Positions 1 to 8,220 of a stretch of DNA of 64,000 bases are shown piece by piece. A program made the translations under genes and the position numbers. The stretch spans positions 1 through 64,000 of the forward strand of contig WQZF01000004.1 of NCBI GenBank assembly GCA_009780885.1. Direction: 5' to 3'. Under the pieces are notes generated by a model, which saw nothing but the letters and a program-made list of their open reading frames with translations, did no database searches and had not been told where the DNA came from. This DNA comes from Betaproteobacteria bacterium (lineage in GTDB: Bacteria; Pseudomonadota; Gammaproteobacteria; Burkholderiales; Rhodocyclaceae). Numbering within the stretch: position 1 is the stretch's first letter; the number at the start of each line of letters is the position of its first letter.

Positions 1-39
1 GCCATGAATGGCGGGGATTGCGCTCGACAGGTGTTCAAA
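1..39 (+). repeat. Partial copy of a dispersed mosaic repeat (copy 1 of 3)
   Basis: The first 39 bases match one end of a dispersed repeat seen in full at 25534-25658 (inverted) and 43975-44139. The shared end carries GCCATGAATGGC, then GCGCTCGACAGGTGTTCAA. The rest of this copy lies outside the window. It sits 3 bases past the stop codon of the cytidylyltransferase gene. Confidence 0.8.
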
Positions 40-41
40 TA

Positions 42-749
42 TCAGCCTGCGCCTTGCGCCGAAAATTCCGGCGCAATCAGTTCCGCGATTTTCCAATCCC
101 AGGCATCGTCGATATCGAGCGCCTCTCGCGGATCGTCGATGATGAACGCATGCGTTTCCGGAGTGAAATAGCTGCGATGCTTCAGGAGATCTTCCGTCCT
201 CGCCAGATACAGGCAGCCATTGACCTGGTAGGCCGGCGGCAAATCCTGCGAACGCGCGGCTTCGCTTCCGGAAAGATCGCAATACGAAAGCATTTTCCCT
301 TCGGCGTCGAGGCGATAGCACCAGGCCGGGTGCGATTGCGCCGGGCTGACCGCGACCAGCGGATGCAAATGCTCCCTGAATTCGGCTACGGCGCGGCGGA
401 TCGTTCCCACGCTCCGGAACGGCGAAGTCGGCTGCAACAACAACACCGCATCGGGCCGCCGTCCTTCCGCCGTACACATTTCGACCGCGTGAAACAGCGC
501 ATCCATCGACGAAGCCGTATCCGTCGCCAGCGCCTCCGGGCGCAGCCAGGGGGCGCGTGCTCCCCATTTCTCACCCAGGGCCGCCAATGCCGCATCGTCG
601 GTCGAGAGCAAAAGATCGTCGAGAGTCCCGCTTTCCTGCGCCGCAAGAATCGTCCATGCCAGCAACGGTTTTCCGCCGAGCAAGCGGACATTTTTGCCCG
701 GCAGTCGCTTCGAGCCGCCACGGGCGAGGATCAGGCCGAGAATGTTCAT
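42..749 (-). CDS. legF: CMP-nonulosonate (legionaminate/sialate-type) cytidylyltransferase, LegF/NeuA family
   Basis: Activates a nine-carbon alpha-keto sugar with CTP to give the CMP-sugar donor. The 235-residue protein has the family nucleotide loop ILARGGSKRLPGKN at residues 7-20, QPTSPFR at 106-112 and an acidic DIDDAWDW near the C-terminus. The ATG at 749 is chosen because conserved sequence starts there; an upstream extension would run into the preceding methyltransferase gene. It is the last gene of the legionaminate operon, 11 bases after its neighbour. Neighbours favour legionaminic acid as substrate, but sialic or pseudaminic acid cannot be excluded from sequence alone. Confidence 0.88.
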   Translation of the reverse strand: MNILGLILARGGSKRLPGKNVRLLGGKPLLAWTILAAQESGTLDDLLLSTDDAALAALGEKWGARAPWLRPEALATDTASSMDALFHAVEMCTAEGRRPDAVLLLQPTSPFRSVGTIRRAVAEFREHLHPLVAVSPAQSHPAWCYRLDAEGKMLSYCDLSGSEAARSQDLPPAYQVNGCLYLARTEDLLKHRSYFTPETHAFIIDDPREALDIDDAWDWKIAELIAPEFSAQGAG

Positions 750-760
750 CCTTGTCTCTT

Positions 761-1435
761 TCAAACACGGGTGGCAAGAATCAGCCATTCGCGCACTTCG
801 TGCGTGCCGGCATTCCAGGAGCGCGACATCAATTCGATCTCATCGACACGCCACCGCTCTCCGAGCAAGGCAGCGATTTCATCCCTTGAGCTGAACCGCG
901 CGTAGCCTTTCCCCTGCAAGGGACCTTCGGCGCAACGCCAGGCATGATGTCCCAAGGGCATTCCAGTGCCATCGCCCCAACAGCCGGAAGCAAAGGTTCG
1001 CACGTAGAGCTTCCCTCCTTGCACGACCACGCGCGCCATTTCCGCGTAAATCGCCTGAGACGCCTCCCAGGAGTTGCAGCAGACCGCTTCATTGTCGATC
1101 GCGGCAGCGAAAGCCCCATCCGGAAAATCGAGCCGCGTAATATCGCCGACGCTTACCACTCCGCGCGCGCGCCAGCCGGGGCATTCCTCGTCGAGCCGCG
1201 CGCTCGCCTGTGCCACCGCGCTATGAGAGCCATCGACGCCGGCAAAACCAAAACCCTCCCTGGCCAGATACCAGAGATTCGCGCCCGGGCCGCAGCCAAC
1301 TTCAAGCAGGCGCACGTCGGCGCGGTTTTCGGCCTTGTAGAAATTGCGCGCCACAAAACGGATCAAGTCTTCGCCGGGATATTTTCCCCAGGCTTGACTA
1401 CGGAATATTTCTTCCCAAACGGGATCCCATGCCAT
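761..1435 (-). CDS. SAM-dependent class I methyltransferase in the nonulosonate operon
   Basis: A 224-residue class I methyltransferase with SAM-binding motif I, LLEVGCGPGANLWYLA, followed by an acidic post-I position (VDGSH) and GDITRLDFPDGAFAAAIDN. The ATG at 1435 follows AAAGGA at a normal distance; a TTG 27 bases upstream is possible but less likely. Its position between the FemAB-like acyltransferase and legF suggests that it methylates the nonulosonic acid or a glycan carrying it, which is an inference. The family is too broad to name the acceptor atom. Confidence 0.75.
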   Translation of the reverse strand: MAWDPVWEEIFRSQAWGKYPGEDLIRFVARNFYKAENRADVRLLEVGCGPGANLWYLAREGFGFAGVDGSHSAVAQASARLDEECPGWRARGVVSVGDITRLDFPDGAFAAAIDNEAVCCNSWEASQAIYAEMARVVVQGGKLYVRTFASGCWGDGTGMPLGHHAWRCAEGPLQGKGYARFSSRDEIAALLGERWRVDEIELMSRSWNAGTHEVREWLILATRV

Positions 1436-1478
1436 TGTTTTTTCCTTTACAGAGTGAGGCAAAAACGCCGCCAGTTAT

Positions 1479-2477
1479 TTAGCGGTAAAACAAAATCCGT
1501 TCCTGAGAAACGCCGTGGACACCTTCCCATTCCTTCCTCAGTTGTGCATAGGCTTCCGGGCGATGCACATGACGCCCTGTACGAAACGGCGCAGTGACTT
1601 TGGAAAATCCGCGCTTGAAAAATAGCAGCGGATTTCCAGCATCGCGGTTTGTACCGCCACCAAGATACAAAGCTCTCTTTCCTTCCCGCCAAGCGGCGTC
1701 TGCCGCCATATGCAGCAGCAGATTGGTCGCCCCAAGTTTTTTCCCTGCCGCTGCCGTCGCGGAAAGGTGGTATTCCACGGTATCCGCGCCGTAGAGAAAC
1801 AATCCGGCGCATACCTGCTCGCCAGCAAGCGAACAGGAAAGAAGACGCGCCAGCCCCGTCCGGGCCAGCGCTTCGAGATAGTCGTCACAAAAAAAATAAA
1901 ACGCATCGGCCTCCAATGCGTGCATTGCTACGTGATACAGGGCACCGAATGCAACGATCTCTTCTTTCCTCGCACTCCATACGGTTTCCATGCCCGCTGC
2001 CAACGCCTTTCGCACGGCGGTTCTGGCGCGCGTCGCATAACGGGGCAGAGGATCCCCCACGCCCAGATCGACGACGACCGTTTCTCGATCGTCAACTACG
2101 CTGCCGCCGTAAAAAATCCAGTTGGCCGCCAGCGGGTGGAAGCGGATGAATTCCGCCAGGACTCCGCGTTCCCGGCACCAGAGGCACCAGGCTGCCCAGG
2201 CATCGGCAAGAAAGCGGGGATCGTCGCTGCTGCTTAGCGGGCCGCCGTAGCCATACGCAGATTGCGCGTCGCGCAATGAAGAAGAAGGCGTTTTTCCGAG
2301 ATGAAATCCATGCAGCCAGACCGATCCATCCGCGCGATAGGCGAAAAAAACCGGATCCAGATCGGCATCCCGAATGGCATCGGCGACGACATACAATGGA
2401 TGAAGACTTGCCAATTGCAAATGCCTCGGCATTCGCTCGAACAGCGCAATTGCTTCTTCGCAGGAAATTTCGCTCAT
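1479..2477 (-). CDS. FemAB/GNAT-like acyltransferase (BioF2-like acetyltransferase domain)
   Basis: This 332-residue protein resembles FemAB-type double-GNAT acyltransferases. It shows the paired pattern of an N-terminal half with the WIFYGGSVVDDRETVVVDL segment and a C-terminal half with CAGLFLYG, EYHLSAT and LYLGGGTNRD...LLFFKRGFSK, the last being typical of the family. It overlaps the upstream nucleotidyltransferase gene by 4 bases (ATGA), so the two are translationally coupled. The operon has no recognisable LegH-type N-acetyltransferase, so this protein is a candidate for the missing acylation of the 4-amino sugar or for a modified N-acyl group. That role is inferred. Confidence 0.7.
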   Translation of the reverse strand: MSEISCEEAIALFERMPRHLQLASLHPLYVVADAIRDADLDPVFFAYRADGSVWLHGFHLGKTPSSSLRDAQSAYGYGGPLSSSDDPRFLADAWAAWCLWCRERGVLAEFIRFHPLAANWIFYGGSVVDDRETVVVDLGVGDPLPRYATRARTAVRKALAAGMETVWSARKEEIVAFGALYHVAMHALEADAFYFFCDDYLEALARTGLARLLSCSLAGEQVCAGLFLYGADTVEYHLSATAAAGKKLGATNLLLHMAADAAWREGKRALYLGGGTNRDAGNPLLFFKRGFSKVTAPFRTGRHVHRPEAYAQLRKEWEGVHGVSQERILFYR

Positions 2478-3538
2478 GCCGCACCGGGAATCCCGGATTC
2501 GTCGAACGCACTCTGCGCCTGCTCGAAATCATCCATACGGCCAATATCGAGCCAATATTCGTGTACCGGGAAGGTGACGACCTTGCCATTTTCGGACAGC
2601 ACACGTTCGACGATCTCCGGCATGTCGATTTTCTGCTGCCGCCCCACCGAGCGCACCGTGGCGGGGTCGAGCACATAGATGCCGGCGTTGACGAAAAAGT
2701 TGTGTACCGGCTTTTCGGTAATGCGGGTCACCAGGTTTTCTGCGGTTTCGACGACGCCGAACGGCACCTGGAAATCGTATTCGCGCACGCACATCGTGAC
2801 CCGCGCCCCATGCTCGACGTGGTAGGCCAAAAGTTCGGCAAAATTAAGCCGTGTCAGAAGATCGCCGTTCATCATCAGGAGCGACAAGCCGCCGGTATCC
2901 GGCAGCAGGCCGAGCGCCCCACCCGTGCCCAACGGTTTTTCTTCCTCGACGTATTCGATGCTGACGCCCCAGCGTTCGCCGTTGCCGAAATACGCCCTGA
3001 TCCGCTCGGCAAGGTAATGGATCGAGATATAAAAACGATGAAAACCGGCGGCGATAAAATTTTCCAGGATGTTTTCCAGAATGGGTTTCCCGCCCACGGA
3101 CAGCATCGGCTTTGGACAAGCTTCGGTCAGGGGATGCAGGCGTTTTCCGAAACCGCCAGCCATCAGGAATACCGGGTTGTCGTAACGCGGCGGCCCGAGC
3201 ATTTCGCGCTGCGATTCCAGCCCGATCAGCCGGCCAGAGGCATCGAGCACCGGCAGTTGCAGGAGATCGTAGCGCTTCATCAAGGCCACGGCTTCCTCGC
3301 GCGAGAAGCCGGAAGAGAGCGTGCGCGGCGCGGCGTTCATGACTTCGCGCACCGGATGGTTCAGACCAATATGTCGCAGCAGCCCGCGCCGCACGTCGCC
3401 GTCGGCGACGACACCGAGCAGACGCCGGTCGGCATCGACGACCAGCGCCATGCGCAGCGCGCCCCGGTCGATGACATGCAACACCTGTTCGATGGGATCG
3501 TCCGGCGCGACGAGTATTTCTTGCCAGTCCTGATTCAT
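2474..3538 (-). CDS. ptmE: CBS-domain sugar-1-phosphate nucleotidyltransferase, PtmE-like
   Basis: The 354-residue protein has two CBS motifs (about residues 8-115) ahead of a nucleotidyltransferase domain (about 120-345) with the signature MAGGFGKRLHPLTEACPKP and the product-site motif EEEKPLGTGGAL. This architecture matches Campylobacter PtmE, which makes GDP-glucosamine to feed the GDP-linked legionaminate route. Both ends overlap neighbours by 4 bases, as expected in a tight operon. Similarity to mannose- and glucose-1-phosphate nucleotidyltransferases means the base and sugar are not proven. The CBS pair may sense nucleotides. Confidence 0.78.
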   Translation of the reverse strand: MNQDWQEILVAPDDPIEQVLHVIDRGALRMALVVDADRRLLGVVADGDVRRGLLRHIGLNHPVREVMNAAPRTLSSGFSREEAVALMKRYDLLQLPVLDASGRLIGLESQREMLGPPRYDNPVFLMAGGFGKRLHPLTEACPKPMLSVGGKPILENILENFIAAGFHRFYISIHYLAERIRAYFGNGERWGVSIEYVEEEKPLGTGGALGLLPDTGGLSLLMMNGDLLTRLNFAELLAYHVEHGARVTMCVREYDFQVPFGVVETAENLVTRITEKPVHNFFVNAGIYVLDPATVRSVGRQQKIDMPEIVERVLSENGKVVTFPVHEYWLDIGRMDDFEQAQSAFDESGIPGAA

Positions 3539-4680
3539 GCTGCACCCTCTTCCTGCAAGCTTCCGCTCGCGGCAAGCGGCTCCCGCAACGCTTCGTCCTC
3601 CGCATAGGCGCGGCTGGCGGGGCGTCCGAGGAACTCATGGAAAAACAGTGGGGAAATGCCGTTTCCGGGGCGTTTCGCGGTGATATTGTCCAGCGAGAAA
3701 AGCTCGCCTGCGGCAATCGCGCGCGCTGCTACCAGGCTTTTTCTGGCGATGGCCTGATTCTTCGCCTCCGCCTTCGTTACGATCTTGCGGCTTCCGCCCA
3801 ACGCGGATGCAACCTGGCGAATGGCTGCCACCATGTCGCGCAGCGCATCCGGTTCGAGCGAGGCGCGATGATCGGGACCGGGCAAGTCGCAATCGAGCGT
3901 GAAATGTTTTTCGATGATCGAGGCTCCGCGCGCGACGGCGGCGATCGGCACGGCAATTCCGGTGGTGTGGTCGGAGTAGCCTGTCGGCAGATCGAAGGCT
4001 TGCGCCAATGTGTCGATCACCCGCAGGTTCACTTCGTCGAAGGGCGCGGGGTACTCGGTCGTGCAATGCAGGAGGCTCACACGTTCGCGCAGGAACCTTT
4101 GCCCCGCGTTGCTGCGGTAGGCGGCAGCAAACGCCTGCGGCGTCGGCGGCGCTTTTTCCCCCAGCCAGCGATAGGCCAGGACGCCGAGCGCGGCTTCGAT
4201 ATCGCCCAGGCTGCTCATTCCCGTCGAGAGAATGACCGGGAGATGGCTGGCGGCGATTTTCAGAAGCAGCAGCGCGTTGGTGATTTCGCCGGAAGGAATC
4301 TTCAGCAGCGAAACGCCAAGTTCATTGACCAGGAGATCGACGCTCGGCTCATCGAAAGGCGTCGACAGGAAGCGGATGCCACGGGCGCGGCAATGCGCCA
4401 GCAGCTTTTGGTGCGCGGCGAAATCGAGCTCGAGCTTCTTCACCATTTCGAGCTGGCTCTCTCCGGCGCCGGTCGTCTCAAGCTGATACGAAGCCTTTGC
4501 CGCGTGGCGGCTGATGACCTTCTCCGAGCGGAAGCTTTGGAACTTGACGGCATCTGCGCCCGCCGCTACCGCCGCGTCGATCAACTGCAAGGCCATCTCG
4601 ACCGAGCCGTTATGGTTGACGCCAGCTTCGGCGATGATGAAAACGCGATTTTGTGTCATGAGGCTATGTGGTGTATTCAT
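3535..4680 (-). CDS. legI: Nonulosonic acid (legionaminate) synthase, NeuB/LegI family
   Basis: Condenses a 2,4-diacetamido hexose or N-acetylmannosamine with phosphoenolpyruvate to make a nonulosonic acid. Visible motifs are FIIAEAGVNHNGS near the N-terminus, DAVKFQSFRSEK, SLLKIPSGEITN, YSDHTTGIAVPIAAVA and EKHFTLD. The C-terminal SAF/antifreeze-like domain includes ARKSLVAARAIAAGE. The ATG at 4680 overlaps the legG stop; an internal ATG seven codons later is also possible. At 381 residues it is slightly longer than usual because of a short C-terminal tail. The choice of LegI over NeuB rests on the neighbouring LegB and LegC homologues. Confidence 0.9.
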   Translation of the reverse strand: MNTPHSLMTQNRVFIIAEAGVNHNGSVEMALQLIDAAVAAGADAVKFQSFRSEKVISRHAAKASYQLETTGAGESQLEMVKKLELDFAAHQKLLAHCRARGIRFLSTPFDEPSVDLLVNELGVSLLKIPSGEITNALLLLKIAASHLPVILSTGMSSLGDIEAALGVLAYRWLGEKAPPTPQAFAAAYRSNAGQRFLRERVSLLHCTTEYPAPFDEVNLRVIDTLAQAFDLPTGYSDHTTGIAVPIAAVARGASIIEKHFTLDCDLPGPDHRASLEPDALRDMVAAIRQVASALGGSRKIVTKAEAKNQAIARKSLVAARAIAAGELFSLDNITAKRPGNGISPLFFHEFLGRPASRAYAEDEALREPLAASGSLQEEGAA

Positions 4681-5849
4681 GGCAAATGAGGAAAATCATG
4701 AAAATGTTTTTGGGTCAGGCTCGCCAGATCGACATCGGCCAGGGTTTCCCTGATGCGCCTTGACGCATTGCCCTGTCCATAGACCGGTGTTGCGGATGCC
4801 GCCTGCGCCCGGAATTCCGGTGACAAGGCCCTGCTGATCGCGGCGCGGATGGAAGCGGCATCCTCGCCGCAATCGATGACCGAGGCGGCGCGCAACCGCC
4901 CCTTCTGCCGATCGCCGATATTGACGCTCGGGCGCTTCAGCGCTGGCGCTTCAGTGAGTCCGCTCGACGAATTGCCGATCATTGCGTCGACTTCCCTGAG
5001 CAGGCTCAGATAGCGCAGTTGTCCGAGCGAAGTGAATACCGCCGCGCGCTCGCGGTTCCCTTCCACCCAGGCATCGAGCAGCGCGATCAGTGCGCGTCCT
5101 TCGCTGTCGGCATTGGGCCGCGTGAAGATCAGGCGGACGCCGGGGAAATCGTCGAGCGCCGCAAACAGCGCCCGCAGACCTTCCGATGAAGGCCGCTCGC
5201 CCAGCGTCACGGGATGATAGGTAATCAGGAAATTCCGCGCGCCGAGTTTGAACCCGAGGGATTCCTCCAGCGCGGCGCGCTCCAGCAATGGAAGACGCTC
5301 GATCGCGTCCAGCCCCGGAGCGCCGAAATCGAAAACCCGTTCCGGGGATTCGCCCATCTGGATGACGCGCTGCCGGTATGTTGGCGCGGCGACGAAATGC
5401 AGATGCGCCATCTTGGTAATTGCGTGGCGGATCGCGTCGTCCACCGCGCCTTCGCTCAGTTCACCGCCGTGCAGGTGCGCCAGCGGAATCCGCGCCAGCA
5501 TCGCCGCCTGCGCGGCGGCGAGTATCTCGAAACGGTCGCCGAGGACGACGACGATATCGGGCGCCAGCTCCTCGAAAGCCTGCGCAAAACCGATCGTGCC
5601 CAGGCCCACGCTCTTCGTGATCCCGGCAGGAGTATCGCTCGACAGCAGCATTTCCACCCTGCGCGCGACCGTGAATCCATCCTGCTCGATGTCGCGGACG
5701 GTCAGCCCGAATTCCGGCGCCAGATGCATCCCGGTAGCAACGACTTGCAGCGCGAGCCGGGCATCCTCCCGGATTTCCTCCATCAGCCAGCGCAGCAAGC
5801 CATATTCGGCGCGGCTGCCGGTAACGACGCAGATCCTGCGTGGGCTCAT
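4677..5849 (-). CDS. legG: Hydrolysing UDP/GDP-sugar 2-epimerase, NeuC/LegG family
   Basis: Removes the nucleotide and inverts C2 of an N-acetylated amino sugar to supply the synthase substrate. The 390-residue protein begins with VVTGSRAEYGLL and carries VVLGDRFEILAAA, LAHLHGGELSEGAVDDAIRHA, FLITYHPVT and GNSSSGLTEAP, all hallmarks of the hydrolysing 2-epimerases. The ATG at 5849 follows GGAGGAAA and starts 1 base beyond the legC stop; a longer in-frame extension to 5891 lies inside legC and is rejected. Its product should feed the LegI synthase encoded just downstream. Confidence 0.9.
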   Translation of the reverse strand: MSPRRICVVTGSRAEYGLLRWLMEEIREDARLALQVVATGMHLAPEFGLTVRDIEQDGFTVARRVEMLLSSDTPAGITKSVGLGTIGFAQAFEELAPDIVVVLGDRFEILAAAQAAMLARIPLAHLHGGELSEGAVDDAIRHAITKMAHLHFVAAPTYRQRVIQMGESPERVFDFGAPGLDAIERLPLLERAALEESLGFKLGARNFLITYHPVTLGERPSSEGLRALFAALDDFPGVRLIFTRPNADSEGRALIALLDAWVEGNRERAAVFTSLGQLRYLSLLREVDAMIGNSSSGLTEAPALKRPSVNIGDRQKGRLRAASVIDCGEDAASIRAAISRALSPEFRAQAASATPVYGQGNASRRIRETLADVDLASLTQKHFHDFPHLP

Positions 5850-5850
5850 C

Positions 5851-7020
5851 TCAGTTTCCTCCATTCGCCAGATGCGCGCTGCTCGGCACATTGACGATGC
5901 GCCGCTCCAGGTCTTCCGCCACGGAAAGATCGTCGCGCGGCGCTTGCGTGTACATCGGCAGGCGGTGCAGCAGCGTCCATGCCGGACGGGTCATGATTCC
6001 CGCCTCGTTGGAAAGCTTCAGGATCTCGTCGCGCCGGGCGGCGCAATCCTCGCCGTCGAGCAGCAGGGTGTTCAGCCAGTAGTTGCTCCGCGCATATTCC
6101 GGTTCGCGGAAAACGCGAACGCCGTCGATGCCCTCGAACGCAGCAAAATAGCGTTCTGCCAGCGCCCGTTTCGCGGCGACGCGTTCGGGCAGCGCCTCCA
6201 TCTGGGCGCAGCCCAGCGCGGCGTTGATATTGGGCAGACGGTAGTTATAAGCGATTTCGTCGTGGTCGAAGGCCCACGGATGCGGCAGCTTCGCCGTCGT
6301 CGTCAGGTGCTTGGCGCGTCGCGCCAGTTCGGGGTCGTTGCTCAGGATCGCGCCGCCGCCGCCGGTGGTGATGATCTTGTTTCCGTTGAAGCTCAGCGCG
6401 GAACAAAGGCCGAAGCTTCCGGTATGCCGCCCCCGGTAAAGACTGCCGAGCGATTCCGCCGCGTCCTCGATGAGCGGAATACGGTAGCGCGCGGCCAGTG
6501 GAAGCAGCGCGTCGAGGTCGACCGGATGGCCGAAAACATGCATCGGCACGAGCGCCGCCAGACGCGCGCCGCTTTGTTTGTTGTAGCAGCCGTCCTCGCG
6601 TTCCTCGGCGATTTCCGCCAGATGCGCGGCGAGTTTCATCGGCGAGATTCCGAGCGTCGCCGTATCGCTGTCGACAAAATGCGGAACGCCGCCGGCATGG
6701 ACGACTGCATTTGCGGTGGCGACGAAACTGAGCGCGGGAACCAGCACTTCGTCGCCGCGCCCGACGCCCGCCAGGCGCAGGCAGACCTGCAAGGCCGCCG
6801 TGCCGTTGACGACGGCCACGGCATGCGCTGTGCCCGTAGCCTCGGCAAGCATCGTCTCGAACTGGCCGACGTAGCGGCCGACGGAAGAAACGAAGGTGGA
6901 ATCGAGACAATCCTTGAGATAGTCCCATTCCTTGCCGCGAAATTCCGGCTCGTGCAGCACGGCGCGCGCGCCGGCGACAGAACGCAGGGCTTCGATGACA
7001 AGCTCGGAATTGAAGGACAT
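5851..7020 (-). CDS. legC: PLP-dependent sugar aminotransferase, DegT/DnrJ/EryC1 family (LegC-like)
   Basis: Transfers an amino group to the 4-keto position of a nucleotide sugar. The 389-residue protein has NGTAALQVCLRLAGV (phosphate/PLP contacts), the IEDAAESLGSLY segment with the PLP-binding aspartate, and SFNGNKIITTGGGGA, whose lysine should form the Schiff base. C-terminal RPAWTLLHRLPMY is typical of LegC/PglE-like enzymes. The downstream neighbour starts 1 base after the stop. Upstream, a 186-base gap containing an AT-rich repeat separates it from legB. Confidence 0.88.
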   Translation of the reverse strand: MSFNSELVIEALRSVAGARAVLHEPEFRGKEWDYLKDCLDSTFVSSVGRYVGQFETMLAEATGTAHAVAVVNGTAALQVCLRLAGVGRGDEVLVPALSFVATANAVVHAGGVPHFVDSDTATLGISPMKLAAHLAEIAEEREDGCYNKQSGARLAALVPMHVFGHPVDLDALLPLAARYRIPLIEDAAESLGSLYRGRHTGSFGLCSALSFNGNKIITTGGGGAILSNDPELARRAKHLTTTAKLPHPWAFDHDEIAYNYRLPNINAALGCAQMEALPERVAAKRALAERYFAAFEGIDGVRVFREPEYARSNYWLNTLLLDGEDCAARRDEILKLSNEAGIMTRPAWTLLHRLPMYTQAPRDDLSVAEDLERRIVNVPSSAHLANGGN

Positions 7021-7042
7021 GAGGGATGTTTTCTGTTTAAAA

Positions 7043-7117
7043 ATTCTAAATTAAAGTGAAATTTACTTCGGCTACGGTAGTGTGTTTCAATCAATAATTA
7101 ATTTTTAAATTTAGAAT
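7043..7117 (+). mobile_element. AT-rich palindromic repeat, copy A
   Basis: The most divergent of nine copies. It starts ATTCTAAATT and ends TAAATTTAGAAT, with the core CTACGGTAG about 30 bases from the left end. It lies between legC and legB, inside an otherwise tight operon, and is far more AT-rich than its surroundings. Confidence 0.75.
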
Positions 7118-7206
7118 GTTTTTGACTCAAGTACATACGCTCAACAATATTGCTTCCCTCTCCCGCAAGCGGGAGAGGGGAAAAACATTCCCGCCTCTGC
7201 GCATGC

Positions 7207-8202
7207 TCAGAGGTTGTAGATCCCCGTCTTGTAGCGCGCGAGGTTTTCCGGTTTGCGGAACCAGGCGATGGTTTCCCGCAGCCCGCGCGCGAAGCCTTCC
7301 CGTCCGCCATAGGCCGGCGTCCAGCCCATGCGTTTTTCGGCGTTCGCGTAGCTGGCGAAGAGGCGTTCGACCTCGCTTTTTTCCGGACGCAGCCGCGCTT
7401 CGTCGCAGACGATTTCGATCTCTGTTTCCATCAGTTCGGCAATCAGCCGCGCGGTGTCGCCGATGCTGATCTCAAAACCGCTGCCGATATTGGTAACGCA
7501 GCCCATCATGGCCTCCGCCCGCATCGCCTTGACGAAGCCTTCGACGGTATCGGCGACGAACGAGAAATCCCGCGTCGGCGTCACCGCGCCCAGCCTGATC
7601 CGCCGCTCTCCGCTGGCGATCTGCCCGATGATCGTCGGAATTACCGCGCGCGCCGACTGGCGCGGGCCGTAAGTGTTGAACGGACGCAGCACGGCAACCG
7701 GAGTCGCGAATGAGGAATAAAACGAGAGCGCGATCTGGTCCGCGCCGATCTTGCTCGCCGAATACGGTGATTGCCCTTGCAGGGGATGTTCCTCGGTAAT
7801 CGGCACGAAGCGCGCGCTGCCATAAACTTCGCTGGTCGAGGTATGCACGACGCGGGAAACGCCCAGGTCGCGCGCCGCCTGGACGACGTTGAGCGTGCCC
7901 CGGATATTGGTATCGACGTAGGTGTCCGGCGAATGGTAGGAATAGGGAATCGCAATCAGCGCGGCCAGGTGCAGCACGGTGTCGCAGCCTTGCATCGCGT
8001 TCCTGACGCCGTGCGGGTCGCGGATGTCGCCAGAGAAGACTTCAAAGCGTCCGCGTAGTTCCGCGTCGCAATGGTCGAGCCAGCCCCAACTGTTGAACGA
8101 GTTGTAGCAGACGAAGGCGCGCACATCGTACCCATCGCGCACCAGCCGTTCGGTCAGATGCGAGCCGATGAAGCCATCGGCGCCGGTGACGAGGATTTTC
8201 AT
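7207..8202 (-). CDS. legB: NAD-dependent nucleotide-sugar 4,6-dehydratase, LegB family
   Basis: Extended short-chain dehydrogenase that should make the 4-keto-6-deoxy nucleotide sugar used by LegC. The 331-residue protein opens with the Rossmann motif VTGADGFIGSHL, has HTSTSEVYG and a YSASK catalytic tyrosine-lysine pair, and RPFNTYGPRQ. These resemble GDP-linked LegB and GDP-mannose 4,6-dehydratases more than PseB. It lies 18 bases after the Maf gene. It probably starts the pathway on GDP- or UDP-GlcNAc. Confidence 0.88.
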   Translation of the reverse strand: MKILVTGADGFIGSHLTERLVRDGYDVRAFVCYNSFNSWGWLDHCDAELRGRFEVFSGDIRDPHGVRNAMQGCDTVLHLAALIAIPYSYHSPDTYVDTNIRGTLNVVQAARDLGVSRVVHTSTSEVYGSARFVPITEEHPLQGQSPYSASKIGADQIALSFYSSFATPVAVLRPFNTYGPRQSARAVIPTIIGQIASGERRIRLGAVTPTRDFSFVADTVEGFVKAMRAEAMMGCVTNIGSGFEISIGDTARLIAELMETEIEIVCDEARLRPEKSEVERLFASYANAEKRMGWTPAYGGREGFARGLRETIAWFRKPENLARYKTGIYNL

Positions 8203-8220
8203 GCGCGCTCCTTCGCTTTC

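Noticed and set aside
5248-7059. Long open reading frame (about 600 codons) on the plus strand
   Set aside because: It runs antisense to legG and legC, whose proteins are clearly conserved. Such shadows are common in GC-rich DNA and its sequence is low-complexity Arg/Ala/Ser-rich.
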